A stretch of DNA of 64,000 nt from Palsa-504 sp963756575 (GCA_963756575.1 CAVWOM010000013.1:248001-312000), one strand, 5' to 3'; positions 1-9,402 are shown, numbered from the stretch's first letter. A program made the numbers and translations. Notes: generated by a model from the sequence alone, not told the origin.

Positions 1-12
1 GATAATCACCGG

Positions 13-603
13 GTGAGCACCACACGGGAGAACAGGTCCGGGCGGCGGGCCGACGTGGTGCAGCTCGCGGGCGAGCTGTTCGCGCAGAAGGGCTACCGGG
101 CCACCACCGTGCGCGAGATCGCGGACGCGGCGGGCATCTTGTCCGGCAGCCTGTACCACCACTTCGACTCCAAGGAGTCGATCGGCGACGAGATCCTGTC
201 CGGCTTCATCAACGAGGTGCTGGCCGACTACCGGGCCGCGGCGGACTCGGGTGGCTCCCCGCGGGACGTGCTCGAGCAGATCGTGCGGTCGACCAGCCAG
301 ACGCTGGCCCGGCACCGGCCCGCGCTGGCCATGCTGGCGAACGACTGGAGCTACTTCAGCGGCCAGCCCCGGTTCGGCTACCTGCGCAAGGCGGTGGGCG
401 AGATCGAGCGGGCCTGGGTCACCCAGCTCGAGCGGGGCCAGGCGGAGGGGATCTTCCGGGCCGACCTGGACCCCCGGCTCACCTACCGGCTGCTGCGGGA
501 CGTGCTGTGGATCCCGTCGCAGTGGCGGCTGGCCGAGGGTTACAGCACCGAGCAGGTGGCCGACGGGCTGCTGCGGCTGCTGTTCGACGGCATTACCGCG
601 TGA
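13..603 (+). CDS. kstR2: KstR2-type TetR repressor of steroid C/D-ring catabolism
   Basis: TetR-family regulator of 196 residues starting at GTG. The N-terminal helix-turn-helix spans about residues 12-58 and contains GILSGSLYHHFDSKE, a near-identical match to KstR2 of Mycobacterium as I recall it; the ligand-domain signature QPRFGYLR is also shared. Known KstR2 represses the HIP-degradation genes (fadD3, fadE30, ipdF, echA20, ipdABC) and is released by HIP-CoA. The genes that fit this regulon lie downstream in this window, and a perfect KstR2-type box lies between fadE30 and fadD3. Its own promoter is outside the window. KstR itself would be the alternative, but the helix-turn-helix and the QPRF motif favour KstR2. 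Confidence 0.85.
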   Translation: MSTTRENRSGRRADVVQLAGELFAQKGYRATTVREIADAAGILSGSLYHHFDSKESIGDEILSGFINEVLADYRAAADSGGSPRDVLEQIVRSTSQTLARHRPALAMLANDWSYFSGQPRFGYLRKAVGEIERAWVTQLERGQAEGIFRADLDPRLTYRLLRDVLWIPSQWRLAEGYSTEQVADGLLRLLFDGITA

Positions 604-620
604 GCCGCTTGAGCTGAAAT

Positions 621-634
621 AGGAACATGTTCTA
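621..634. promoter_or_regulatory. KstR-type operator upstream of the SDR pair
   Basis: The 14-mer AGGAACATGTTCTA matches the KstR consensus TNNAACNNGTTNNA except at its first base. It ends 10 bp before the ATG of the SDR at 645, in the only gap between kstR2 and that gene. Confidence 0.6.
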
Positions 635-644
635 GTTTTGTCCC

Positions 645-1403
645 ATGGGCAGACTCGAGGGCAAGGTCGCGCTGATCACCGGCGGGGCCCGCGGCATGGG
701 CAAATCCCACGTGCGGCACTTCGCCGCGGAGGGCGCCCGGGTGGTCTTCGGCGACGTGCGGGACGAGCAGGGCCAGTACGTGGCGGCCAAGCTCGGCGAG
801 CAGCACGGCCGGTACGTGCACCTCGACGTGACCCGGGCCGAGGACTGGGCGGCGGCGGTGGCGGTGACCGAGGAGACGTTCGGGCGGCTGGACGTGCTGG
901 TGAACAACGCCGGGATCTTGACGTTCGCGCCGATCGAGGAGATGACGCTGGACGCCTTCCGGCGGGTGCTCGAGGTCAACGCGGTGGGCTGCTGGATCGG
1001 CATGAAGTCGGTGATCGAGCCGATGAAGCGGGCGGGCGGCGGGTCGATCATCAACATCTCCTCGGTCGAGGGCTTCACCGGCGCGGCCGGGCTGTCGGCC
1101 TACAGCGCGAGCAAGTTCGCGGTCCGCGGGATGACCAAGGCGGCCGCGCAGGAACTGGCGGCGTTCGGCATCCGGGTCAACTCGGTGCACCCGGGCGGGG
1201 TGATGACCCGGATGGTGCTCGAATCACAGGACGCCCGGGCCGAGAGCGCCGAGGCGTTCATGAAGGCGATGCCGCTGCACCGGTTCGCCGAGCCGGTCGA
1301 GATATCGCGGCTGGTGGCCTACCTGGCCTCGGACGAGTCGTCGTACTCGACCGGGAGCGAGTTCGTCGCGGACGGCGGGCTGCTGTCCGGTCCCGGTTAC
1401 TGA
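645..1403 (+). CDS. 3-alpha/20-beta-hydroxysteroid-type short-chain dehydrogenase
   Basis: Classical SDR of 252 residues. The cofactor motif TGGARGMG lies at about residues 13-20, NNAG follows near 88, and the catalytic Ser140, Tyr153 and Lys157 (YSASK) are in place. The sequence strongly resembles the mycobacterial FabG3/Rv2002 type, which interconverts 3-alpha or 20-beta hydroxyl and keto groups of steroids with NAD(H). The SDESSYSTGSEF stretch near the C-terminus is typical of that group. It sits 13 bp before the HSD4A-like gene, with a KstR-type box in front, so the two probably form a sterol-induced operon. The exact substrate is inferred. Confidence 0.8.
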   Translation: MGRLEGKVALITGGARGMGKSHVRHFAAEGARVVFGDVRDEQGQYVAAKLGEQHGRYVHLDVTRAEDWAAAVAVTEETFGRLDVLVNNAGILTFAPIEEMTLDAFRRVLEVNAVGCWIGMKSVIEPMKRAGGGSIINISSVEGFTGAAGLSAYSASKFAVRGMTKAAAQELAAFGIRVNSVHPGGVMTRMVLESQDARAESAEAFMKAMPLHRFAEPVEISRLVAYLASDESSYSTGSEFVADGGLLSGPGY

Positions 1404-1416
1404 GGAGGCGTTCATC

Positions 1417-2342
1417 ATGGACGAAGCGCTGGCGATCGCCGGGCGGGTGGCCATCGTGACCGGGGCGGCCCAGGGGCTGGGCCGGGCGGAGGCGCTGGCG
1501 CTGGCCGGGGCCGGGGCCCGGCTGGTGCTCAACGACCTGCCGGGGGACGCGGTCGAGGCGGTGGCGGCCGAGATCAGGGCCGCGGGCGGCCAGGCGGCGG
1601 TGGCCGCCGGGGACGTCAGCGAGTGGGCGACCGGCGAGGCGATGCTGGCCACGGCGCTGCGGGAGTACGGGCAGCTGGACATCGTGGTCAACAACGCGGG
1701 CGTGCTGCGCGACCGGATGATCTTCACGATGTCGGGCGAAGAATGGGACCTGGTCCTGCGGGTGCACCTGCGCGGGCACTTCGTGACCACGCGGCTGGCC
1801 ACCGCGTACTGGCGGGAGCGGGCCAAGGCGGCCGACGGCCCGGTGTACGCGCGGATCGTGAACACCTCGTCCGAGGCGTTCCTGCTCGGCTCCACCGGCC
1901 AGCCCAACTACGCCGCGGCCAAGGCCGGCATCACCGCGCTCACCGTTACCACCGCGCGGGCCTGCGCGCGCTACGGCGTCCGGGCCAACGCCATCTGCCC
2001 CCGGGCCCGCACCGCGATGACGGCCGCGCTGATGGGAACGGCGCCGGCGGACGGCCCCGACCCGCTCGCGCCCGAGCACGTGGCGCCGCTGGTGATCTAC
2101 CTGTCCAGCCCGGCCGCCGAGGCGATCAACGGCGAGGTGTTCGTCGTGCACGGGGGCGTCGCGGCGGTGATGGAGCCGCCCCGGGTCCGTTCGGTATTCC
2201 GTGCCGCGGGCACGCCGGACGGGATGTGGACGCTGGACTCGGTGCACGCGGCGCTCGGGCCGGCTACGCCGGCGGGGCGCCGGCGATCGGGTTCGGTTGC
2301 GAGGACACGCTCGAGCTGGCCTCGGAGACCATCGGCTTCTAA
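1417..2342 (+). CDS. HSD4A-like 17-beta-hydroxysteroid / 3-hydroxyacyl-CoA dehydrogenase (apparent frameshift)
   Basis: SDR starting at ATG 1417 after the ribosome site GAGGAGG. TGAAQGLGRAEA, NNAGVLRDRM, the YAAAK catalytic motif and ANAICPRARTAMT closely match Mycobacterium HSD4A (Rv3502c), a dual 17-beta-HSD and side-chain 3-hydroxyacyl-CoA dehydrogenase. The open frame runs out of register near 2258-2265: it continues as low-complexity Arg/Ser/Pro sequence to 2397, while the -1 frame gives PAIGFGCEDTLELASETIGF and a TAA at 2340-2342, the kind of tail HSD4A carries. I therefore end the gene at 2342. One missing base would give about 308 residues, close to the family length. The shift may be an assembly error or a real lesion. 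Confidence 0.75.
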
Positions 2343-2429
2343 CAGGACCACGCGGACGGACAGGCCGCCCCCGGGCTGGCTGCGCAGCCGGGGGTGATGG
2401 AGATGACGGGCGGGTCGCCGGAACAGGGT

Positions 2430-5400
2430 TCACGGAATCCACGTGCAGATGGCGATGAGGGCCGCGGCGGTTTCGAGGGCAGCTTCGGGGCCGCCGAGGG
2501 CGACGATAACCTCGGTGAGGGAACCCAGATCGGCCAGCAACTCCGCGCGCGTGCCCGTGCTGAGCATCTTCAGGGCCTGTGACCAGGATGCGGCCAGCTC
2601 GGCCGCGGGCAGGGACGCGAGCGCCGGAGCGATCAGCCGCAGCGCTTTCGCCCGGGATTCGCCGTCCATGATCTGCGAGACCAGTTCGAGGGCCTGGACC
2701 GGCTGCCCGAGCTCGGCCAGGCGAGGTGCCAGGCCCGCGTACGCTCGGCCGCGCTGATACGGCTCGAGTTCGCCGGCAGCCGTGAGCGCGCGGGCGAGCA
2801 GGGGCTCCGGCAGGTACGGTCCCACCTGCGCCAACGGGTCACGGGCGCCTTGCGGCATCGGCGCCAGCGCGCGTTCCAGGGCATCTTCCGGGCGGCCCGC
2901 GGCCGCGAGGGCGGGAACGAGGCCTGCGAGCGCGGTCCCAGCCCACAGCTGATCGCTGATCCCGTCGGCCAGTTGCAGCGCGTAGTCAAGCGAGGCGGCC
3001 GGCAGGTCAGGCCCCATCTGCCTCAGTTCCATGCCTAGCTCCGATTCGCTGGAAAGCTGCGCCGCGGCGCTGAGGGCCTCGGTGCCGAGCTTCGCACCAT
3101 CCTCGGGGCTAGCCAGCGAGGCCAGCCGGAGCAGGCCGTTTATCCGCTGCCGGACGTCCGGGATGCGCCTGACCGCCGCGAGGGCATCCTCGGTGAGGGA
3201 CCCGCGGCGCTCCGGCGGAAGCAGGGCCGTAATCCTGCTCATCGTGATTCCCGCGGAAGAGTCCAGTTCCCGAACCGTGTCCAGCGCCTCGTCCAGCAGG
3301 TCGTCGGCCCGGGCACCGTCGGCGACGAGCGACAGCCACGCCAGGTCGAGCGCACGCTCTGACGCGAAGCGGCCGCGCCGCGCCTCGGCGGCCGCCTCGT
3401 CGATCAGCGGCTCGCGCTCCGCCGGGCTCAGGATCCCGGCCAGCTCCATCACCCCGCCGGCCCGCCGGGCCACCTGGAGCGCGAGGCCCGTCGCACCGAG
3501 TTCTACCAGCCTCGGCAGGAACGTGATCAGGGCCGCTTGCTGGTAGAAGGGCTCGCCGACATTGTCCGCCGCGCCGATCGTGGCCGTGACGCATTCCGTC
3601 GGCGCGCTGGGCATCAGCTGTTCGAGCACGCTGAACCGAGCATGAGAAGCCGGCACTGCCGTCGCCATACTCAGCGCGGCCGCGTAGGGCCCGGCTCGAT
3701 GCTCGGCGGCGATCCTGGGTAGCAGCGCGGCCAGCGCCTGGGCCTGCTCGAGTTCATCGGACAGTACCTGGGTGGCGGCTTCGGCCCGGGCGAGCTGCCC
3801 GGTCGGAAGGTCAGGGGAGATAACGCTCAGCGTGTAGACGCGGCGCTTGAGATCGCTGATGTTCTCGACCAGGTCGAGGGCGCGCTGCGGACATCCGAGC
3901 GCCAGGTGGCGCTGGGCCAGGGCACCAAGCGCCCACCCGCGCTGCTGTTCCCCGCTGGGCTCCATGGCGGCCGACGTGGCCCGCTCTAGCGCCTCGCCGT
4001 CGAGAAAGGGCGCGCATGCCTCGAAGGCCTCGTAACGATAACCGGGCGTCACGATGGCACCGGCTACGGTTACCGCGTCGTCTGGGCGGCCGAACTCGGC
4101 CAGGCGTCTTGCCAGCTTCCTCAGGGCCACGGAACGATAAACCTCACTGCCCCCGGGCTCAGGCCGGCGCGTCGCCTCTATCGCGGCGTCGACGAGCGGG
4201 GCGGGGAGATGCGGGGCCAGATCGCTCATCGCACGCAGCAGCTTTTCGGCTGGGAGCCTGATTACCTGGGCGAGCGCCTCATCGGCGAAGCCCGCGGCGG
4301 CCAGGCCGCCAGTCAGGCTGCCCATCGTGTCCGCGAAGGCATAATGCTCGGGGTACTGCCAGGCCAGGGCGAGCGCGTCACGCAGGATCGCTGGCGACCT
4401 GACTCCCGCCAAAGCCCCGAGGATCTCCACGCTATCGGCCTGCTCGGGCATGATGGCCGGGTCGGTCATGATGTCGCGGATCTCGGCCTCCGGCAGCCGG
4501 CCGGCTACCGGTGCCAGCGCGTACGAGCGGTCACGGGCGTCAGCCAAGCCGCGGAGCAGGACCGGGAATTCCGCGAGCACGACCGGGGGAATGTCCTGGT
4601 CGGGGCCGAACGAGAAAGCCCACGACCGGTGCGATGCGCTCGGCATACGCGTGGCGCAGGCCGCGAATTCCGACCATGCCGCCGCTTGCCGCCGGGCTGG
4701 CATGGCCTCCGCGATCGTTCTCAGCATCAGGCTCCGCTGCAGAACCTCTGGTATGTTCCGGGCGGCGTCGAGAGCCTTGTCTAGAAGGTGATCTTGCCGG
4801 GGAAGCTCAGCCCGAGCCGCCAGCGCGAGCTGCGTGGCTATCGCCGCGGGCCCGGGCAGCGCATCGGCTAGCGTGCTGGCGCGGGCGAGGTGATTGTCAT
4901 TCAGATGAGGCACGAGAGCGGCAAGCGCTTGGCCTTTGCCGCTGTCGTCCGGGAATCCATCGATGATCTCGAGCGCGCGGCGGTGAAGGTGTTCCGGCAG
5001 GCCGGGAACGATCGCGGCGATCCCGCGGCCACGCTCGACCGGGTCCATGATGGCGCTGATGATCTCCAGCGCCTCGCCCGCGAGCGCGGGCAGGTCCTGA
5101 ACTAGCTGGCACAGCGCTTGGATCCGCTGCGAGTCTTCTGTCATCCGGCGCACGTAGGCGACGGCGTGTTCCTGCGTCCAGGCCCCGGCCGCGGTGAGCT
5201 TGCGCACCAGGGACGGCGGGACGTTTCCGGCCAGGCTGGCGAGCGCCGACCCGGCCAGGGCGAACCGCACCTGGCGGGAGAGGGCGGCGGCGCGCTGGGC
5301 TTGTCCCGGGCCGTCGCGGAGGACCTGCGCGAAGCGCTGCTGGGCGGTGGACAGGCCAGCGCTGAAACTGTCCGGGCCGCCCTCCAGGACCTCCCACGCC

Positions 5401-8123
5401 TGGAGCCATTGCGGGGTGGCCAGCGGGTCGAACTGCTCGACCGGCGCCCGCTGGGACAGCAGATGGCTCGCGTGGAATCGCACGATGTAAGCGGGCATGT
5501 CGCCGGGCGCCCGGCGGCCCGCCAGGAGTTCTTCGCACGCCGCGGCGCCGTAGGCGACGAATCGTGCCGCCCAGCGGGCCGACTCGGCCTTGGCGAGCAC
5601 GTCGCGGAAGTAATACCCGAGCCGGGGATGGCTGAATATCCAGCCATGCTCACCACCGTTGCCGGTCACGAATCGCTTGATCGGCTCCATCGCGTCGTTT
5701 ACGGCGAAGCTGTCCCCTAGTTCACCGGGCGCCACGGCGAGGACATCGTCGATCGTCACCGGGCCGATCGCGTTCGCCAGCAATGCCAGTAGCGCCCGGA
5801 CCCGGGCCTCACGCAGCGGCTTGTCGTCACCCCACTGGCGTTCCTGGTCTCGCCACCATTGCTCGAAGAAACCCATCAGGCCAGGTGGCAGCTCCGGGAG
5901 CGCGCTGACGTCGAGACGGTCGGGTCCGGATTGCCGGAGCGACTGCGCGTACAGCTGGACCAGGAGGGGATCGCCCTCGCTCAGCCGGAGCACCTGCACG
6001 ATGACATCGTGGCGCTCAGCGAGCCAGGCACAGCTGTCACCGAGGGACCGGAAGACCGCCGCGACCCCTTCCGCGTCCAGCGGGCTCAGCGGTATCTCCG
6101 TCACGTGGACCGGCGGGCCCAGGTTAAGCATGCTCCGCCAGTCCCCGGTGCCGCGGTCGACGAGTTCGCGCGCCGAGATCAGGACCTTGACCCCTCGCCC
6201 GGGGTTGTCAGGAAAGAGCAGGGTGTCCTGGACATTCCAGCCGACGGCCTCGTCGATACCATCCAGCACGATCAGCAGGCACCGGCCGTCGGCGCGGTCA
6301 CCGGCCAGTGCGGCCTGAATTTCGTCGGTCCACGCCACGACCGTTGACGGCAGCGGGCCGCCCTGACCGCCGAGGTAGCGCAGGCGGGCCGCCAGCAGCG
6401 TGATGGCGTTGGCCTCGGAGGCGGTGTGGAAACGGACACTGAGCGGGATGAACGCGACATCGACGCCATCTTCGGCGATCTGGGCACACCACTGAGCGAG
6501 CAGGGCCGACTTGCCACGGCCGGCCGGCGCTACGAGCAGCCCGTACGGCGCGGCCGGATCGGCCAGCCACCGGTTGAGCGCGGCCAGGCTGTCGTCGCGT
6601 CCGCCGAAGGCGGCCGGGGCGCCGGGCAGGCCGACATACAGGCTGAGGAGCCGCTCCAGGCCGGCCCGCCCGTCCCTGGGCAGGACGTCGAGGCCTTCCA
6701 GCAGGCCGCCGAACGGTCCCGGTGCGCCCGCCGGGGCATCGGCGGCGTCAGCCCAGGCCGCCCGCGTGAGCAGGACCCGGTGCGCGGCGGCCGTGATCAG
6801 CGGATGCCGGCTTGGGACGTCCGCGGGCAGCGCCGTCCGGTCGGGCATGCCCGGAAGCGGACGGCTGGCCACGAGCACCCGGGAATTTGATCCCAGCCGT
6901 TCGGGAAGAACCGAGGCCACGCTATTACCAGAGGAGTTTTCCTGCTCCAGGCCGTCCACGATGAGAAGCAGGTGACGATTCCGCGTTTCAGCCTGGTCAG
7001 CGGCTCGCTCCCACACGGCCAGGAAGGTGTCGCGGCTGCTTACCTCCGGCGTATCTTCGTCAAGCAAGAAAGCCAGTTGAGGTATGACGGCATCCAGGAA
7101 GTCCTGCTGGGAAAACCGGGACTCCCGGGCATCAAGGAAAAAGACCACTACGTCAACGTCGGCGGGCAGGTGATGCACGACCTCGGCCAGCAGCGAGGTC
7201 TTGCCGGTGCCACGCTCTCCTACCAGCCAGAAATAACCGCCGGCGGCGACCTCGGGGCGGAAAGCGGGCGCATTGCCGACGGCAAAGGCGGCGATGCGGT
7301 CCAGGTCTTTCTCGCGGCCGACCAGTATCCCTGACCGGGCCCGGATGGCGCGGACGGTGGCCCGGTAGGCGGGCTCGGGGCGACGCCGTACCGGCGGAAG
7401 CACATGCAAGCTCTCCGGATCGGCGCCCAGCCAGCTCCACCATCGGCCCGCGTCAGGAGGCGCGAGAGCCGGGCGGCTGAGATGATCCAGCGGCGTAACC
7501 GTAATGCTCGAATCACCCCTGCGCGGAGCGTGCTCGGTCACCACCCCGATCAGGTAGGAGCCCGCGAAAACCGCCGCGCCGGACATGCCCGCCCATTCGG
7601 ACCGATCCAGCGACGTAGCCGGAAGCGGCCTCGGGGTCGCCGTGACCTCGAGCGAGAGCAAGTCCGGCTGGGGATCCGCGCCACCCAGGCCGGAAAGCGG
7701 GGGGATAAATCCGCGGACCTGCTCGGTCTTGCGGATCATATGGCCTGGCCCGGAACCTGGAACCTCGGCGAAATCCGGATAGCCCACGGCCCAGCATCCC
7801 TCGACGACATCGCCCGTGCTCAGCTCCCGGTTGACGGTCGCCACCGGGATATCGCCCAGATGCTCTGCTTCCGGCACGGTCAGCAGCGCTAGGTCGAGCC
7901 GGCCGGGATCACCTATCAGCGCACCGCCGAGTTCAGCCGCCAGCCGCTTTTTGTCAGGGCCGCGGACGGCCAGCGCGACGGCGCCAGCCACGTTATGGGC
8001 GGCCGTGAGCACGCGCCGACGGCCGATAAGCAGGCCAGACCCATAGCGCCATCGCGGCGAGACGGAATCGCCGAAGTCGGCTTCGATCTCCACCACACGC
8101 CGACGTACGGACACCGTCGGCAC
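2430..8123 (-). CDS. Trypsin-like protease - tandem P-loop NTPase - helical-repeat conflict protein
   Basis: Giant multidomain protein of about 1,897 residues. I chose GTG 8123 because AAGGA lies 8 nt before it and the upstream gene stops at 8128; an upstream start at 8183 would add an Arg-rich 20-residue tail overlapping that gene. Domains in order: S1-type serine protease, about 1-220, with His43 (LTAAHNV), Asp77 (RLDLALL) and Ser181 (GMSGAAV); a first NTPase with P-loop GERGTGKT (302-309) and Walker B LLLIVDGLEQ; a second NACHT/AAA-like NTPase with P-loop APAGRGKS (532-539) and Walker B LLIVLDGIDE (acid 621); then some 1,000 residues of alpha-helical repeats with recurring 'RAxALAxLxPxLP' signatures. 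Such protease-NTPase-repeat proteins paired with trypco domains are known as candidate NTP-dependent immune or conflict systems; activity here is inferred. Base composition looks more mixed than in flanking sterol genes. Confidence 0.8.
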   Translation of the reverse strand: MPTVSVRRRVVEIEADFGDSVSPRWRYGSGLLIGRRRVLTAAHNVAGAVALAVRGPDKKRLAAELGGALIGDPGRLDLALLTVPEAEHLGDIPVATVNRELSTGDVVEGCWAVGYPDFAEVPGSGPGHMIRKTEQVRGFIPPLSGLGGADPQPDLLSLEVTATPRPLPATSLDRSEWAGMSGAAVFAGSYLIGVVTEHAPRRGDSSITVTPLDHLSRPALAPPDAGRWWSWLGADPESLHVLPPVRRRPEPAYRATVRAIRARSGILVGREKDLDRIAAFAVGNAPAFRPEVAAGGYFWLVGERGTGKTSLLAEVVHHLPADVDVVVFFLDARESRFSQQDFLDAVIPQLAFLLDEDTPEVSSRDTFLAVWERAADQAETRNRHLLLIVDGLEQENSSGNSVASVLPERLGSNSRVLVASRPLPGMPDRTALPADVPSRHPLITAAAHRVLLTRAAWADAADAPAGAPGPFGGLLEGLDVLPRDGRAGLERLLSLYVGLPGAPAAFGGRDDSLAALNRWLADPAAPYGLLVAPAGRGKSALLAQWCAQIAEDGVDVAFIPLSVRFHTASEANAITLLAARLRYLGGQGGPLPSTVVAWTDEIQAALAGDRADGRCLLIVLDGIDEAVGWNVQDTLLFPDNPGRGVKVLISARELVDRGTGDWRSMLNLGPPVHVTEIPLSPLDAEGVAAVFRSLGDSCAWLAERHDVIVQVLRLSEGDPLLVQLYAQSLRQSGPDRLDVSALPELPPGLMGFFEQWWRDQERQWGDDKPLREARVRALLALLANAIGPVTIDDVLAVAPGELGDSFAVNDAMEPIKRFVTGNGGEHGWIFSHPRLGYYFRDVLAKAESARWAARFVAYGAAACEELLAGRRAPGDMPAYIVRFHASHLLSQRAPVEQFDPLATPQWLQAWEVLEGGPDSFSAGLSTAQQRFAQVLRDGPGQAQRAAALSRQVRFALAGSALASLAGNVPPSLVRKLTAAGAWTQEHAVAYVRRMTEDSQRIQALCQLVQDLPALAGEALEIISAIMDPVERGRGIAAIVPGLPEHLHRRALEIIDGFPDDSGKGQALAALVPHLNDNHLARASTLADALPGPAAIATQLALAARAELPRQDHLLDKALDAARNIPEVLQRSLMLRTIAEAMPARRQAAAWSEFAACATRMPSASHRSWAFSFGPDQDIPPVVLAEFPVLLRGLADARDRSYALAPVAGRLPEAEIRDIMTDPAIMPEQADSVEILGALAGVRSPAILRDALALAWQYPEHYAFADTMGSLTGGLAAAGFADEALAQVIRLPAEKLLRAMSDLAPHLPAPLVDAAIEATRRPEPGGSEVYRSVALRKLARRLAEFGRPDDAVTVAGAIVTPGYRYEAFEACAPFLDGEALERATSAAMEPSGEQQRGWALGALAQRHLALGCPQRALDLVENISDLKRRVYTLSVISPDLPTGQLARAEAATQVLSDELEQAQALAALLPRIAAEHRAGPYAAALSMATAVPASHARFSVLEQLMPSAPTECVTATIGAADNVGEPFYQQAALITFLPRLVELGATGLALQVARRAGGVMELAGILSPAEREPLIDEAAAEARRGRFASERALDLAWLSLVADGARADDLLDEALDTVRELDSSAGITMSRITALLPPERRGSLTEDALAAVRRIPDVRQRINGLLRLASLASPEDGAKLGTEALSAAAQLSSESELGMELRQMGPDLPAASLDYALQLADGISDQLWAGTALAGLVPALAAAGRPEDALERALAPMPQGARDPLAQVGPYLPEPLLARALTAAGELEPYQRGRAYAGLAPRLAELGQPVQALELVSQIMDGESRAKALRLIAPALASLPAAELAASWSQALKMLSTGTRAELLADLGSLTEVIVALGGPEAALETAAALIAICTWIP

Positions 8124-8127
8124 GGCG

Positions 8128-8457
8128 TCAGTCCTTCTTCGTCTCCGACGAGGACGCCACCTTAATCGGAATCCCTTCCTCATTTACCGGAGGCCCGAGC
8201 ACCAGGGTCACCGTGTGCACGGATTCCCGGTCGTAGCCTGCCGACCCGCCCAGCTCGGCCCCGATCAACGGAACAGAAAACCCGGCCTTCCCCTCGGCGG
8301 ATTTCGTGACGCCGACCTTAAGCTCTACGGTCAGCGACTCGATGGGAAACTGCACGGGTTTCCCGGCCGCCTTGTCGCGTGCCGATGCGAGTTCGGAGCG
8401 CAGCACCTCAAGCGCCTCATCCAAGCCGATACTCGCTGGCTCGCCTGCCTTTCCCAT
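8128..8457 (-). CDS. Trypco2-type (trypsin-co-occurring) small protein
   Basis: Protein of 109 residues starting at ATG 8457, preceded by the strong ribosome site GGGGAGGGG; a 27-residue longer frame is less likely because it lacks one. Sequence: a short N-terminal helix (GLDEALEVLRSELASARDKA), then beta-strand-rich segments (FPIESLTVELKVGVTKS, VHTVTLVLGPP), the layout I recognise from the trypsin-co-occurring domain 2 family. Members are encoded beside or fused to trypsin-like proteases and STAND/AAA ATPases. Its stop lies 4 bp before the GTG of the protease gene, so they are surely co-transcribed and probably translationally coupled. It may act as adaptor, sensor or substrate for the protease; that role is inferred. 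Confidence 0.75.
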   Translation of the reverse strand: MGKAGEPASIGLDEALEVLRSELASARDKAAGKPVQFPIESLTVELKVGVTKSAEGKAGFSVPLIGAELGGSAGYDRESVHTVTLVLGPPVNEEGIPIKVASSSETKKD

Positions 8458-8585
8458 ACTGGCCCCTCCCCTGTGTTCACGTCGCCGCCGTGGCCAGACG
8501 TTATGTCTTAGCATCGGGCTATCGACAGGCGCGTGCAAGGAGTTCTCGCCGCGCGATGCTCAGACGGCGGAAGCAGCCCGGCCGG

Positions 8586-9359
8586 TCAGGTACGGCGGAT
8601 GAGGTGGAAAGCGGGGGGTTCGCCGCCGCCGTGCAGGGTGAGGGTGGTGCCGCTGATGTAGGCGGCCTGGGGTGAGGCCAGGAACAGGCAGGCGGCGGCC
8701 ACGTCGCCGGGGGTGGCCATGCGGCGCAGCGGCACGGTGGCGGCGATGGCGGCGGCGGTGTCCGCGTCGCCGTAGTGTTCCGCCGGGGACTCGGTGGCGA
8801 CGAACCCGGGGGCCACCGCGACGATCCGGACCTTGGGGGCCCATTCGATGGCGAGGCTGGTGACCAGGTGGTGCAGGCCGGCCTTGGCCGCGCCGTAGGC
8901 GGCGGTGCCGGGCGAGGGGCGGCTGCCGCTGACGCTGCCGATCATCACGATCGAACCGCCGCCGGGCTGGGTTTGCATCACCGCGTTGGCGGCCTGGGCG
9001 ACGTGCAGCGGCGCGATCAGGTTCAGCTCGATGACCTTGGCGTGGAACCGGGGCGAGGCGGTGGCGGCTTCGGCTTCGGGGGAACCGCCCGCGTTGCTGA
9101 CGAGTACGTCTACCCCGCCGAACTGCTCCACCGCGGTCGCGATGAGCCGCCGCGCCTGCTCGGGGTCCCGGACGTCGGCCGGGGTGAAGACGGCTGGGCG
9201 GCCCGCGGCGGCAGGCAGGGCGGCGGGCTCGGTCCGGCCGCAGACGAGGACGTTCGCCCCGGCGCGCAGGAAGGCGTGCGCGATACCCGCCCCGATACCG
9301 CGCGTGCCGCCGGTTACCACCACGCGCAGGCTGGGAACGGGGTGGTCGACTGGCTGCAT
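8586..9359 (-). CDS. Short-chain dehydrogenase, Rv3549c-like
   Basis: SDR of 257 residues: cofactor motif TGGTRGIGAGIA near the N-terminus, SNAGG in place of NNAG, and the catalytic YGAAK. It is divergent from echA20 with 43 bp between start codons, the same arrangement as Rv3549c and echA20 (Rv3550) in M. tuberculosis, so it is probably part of the KstR2 regulon. A role in oxidising a hydroxylated ring-D or side-chain CoA intermediate is likely but its substrate is not determinable. A degenerate KstR2-type box lies in the divergent gap. Confidence 0.75.
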   Translation of the reverse strand: MQPVDHPVPSLRVVVTGGTRGIGAGIAHAFLRAGANVLVCGRTEPAALPAAAGRPAVFTPADVRDPEQARRLIATAVEQFGGVDVLVSNAGGSPEAEAATASPRFHAKVIELNLIAPLHVAQAANAVMQTQPGGGSIVMIGSVSGSRPSPGTAAYGAAKAGLHHLVTSLAIEWAPKVRIVAVAPGFVATESPAEHYGDADTAAAIAATVPLRRMATPGDVAAACLFLASPQAAYISGTTLTLHGGGEPPAFHLIRRT

Positions 9360-9379
9360 GGCGCTATGTTAGGCTGCCG

Positions 9380-9393
9380 ACCAAGCAAACGCT
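9380..9393. promoter_or_regulatory. Degenerate KstR2-type box between SDR and echA20
   Basis: ACCAAGCAAACGCT fits the left half of ANCAAGNNCTTGNT perfectly, but its right half is poor. Its position in the 43-bp divergent promoter, where KstR2 binds in mycobacteria, is the main support. Confidence 0.35.
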
Positions 9394-9402
9394 AGGTCGG
9401 CG

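Noticed and set aside
8123..8183. Upstream start giving an extra Arg-rich N-terminus for the giant protease
   Set aside because: It would overlap the trypco2 gene and lacks a ribosome site; GTG 8123 has AAGGA at good spacing.
9380..9393. Strong KstR2 operator before echA20
   Set aside because: Only the left half fits the consensus; kept as a low-confidence candidate.
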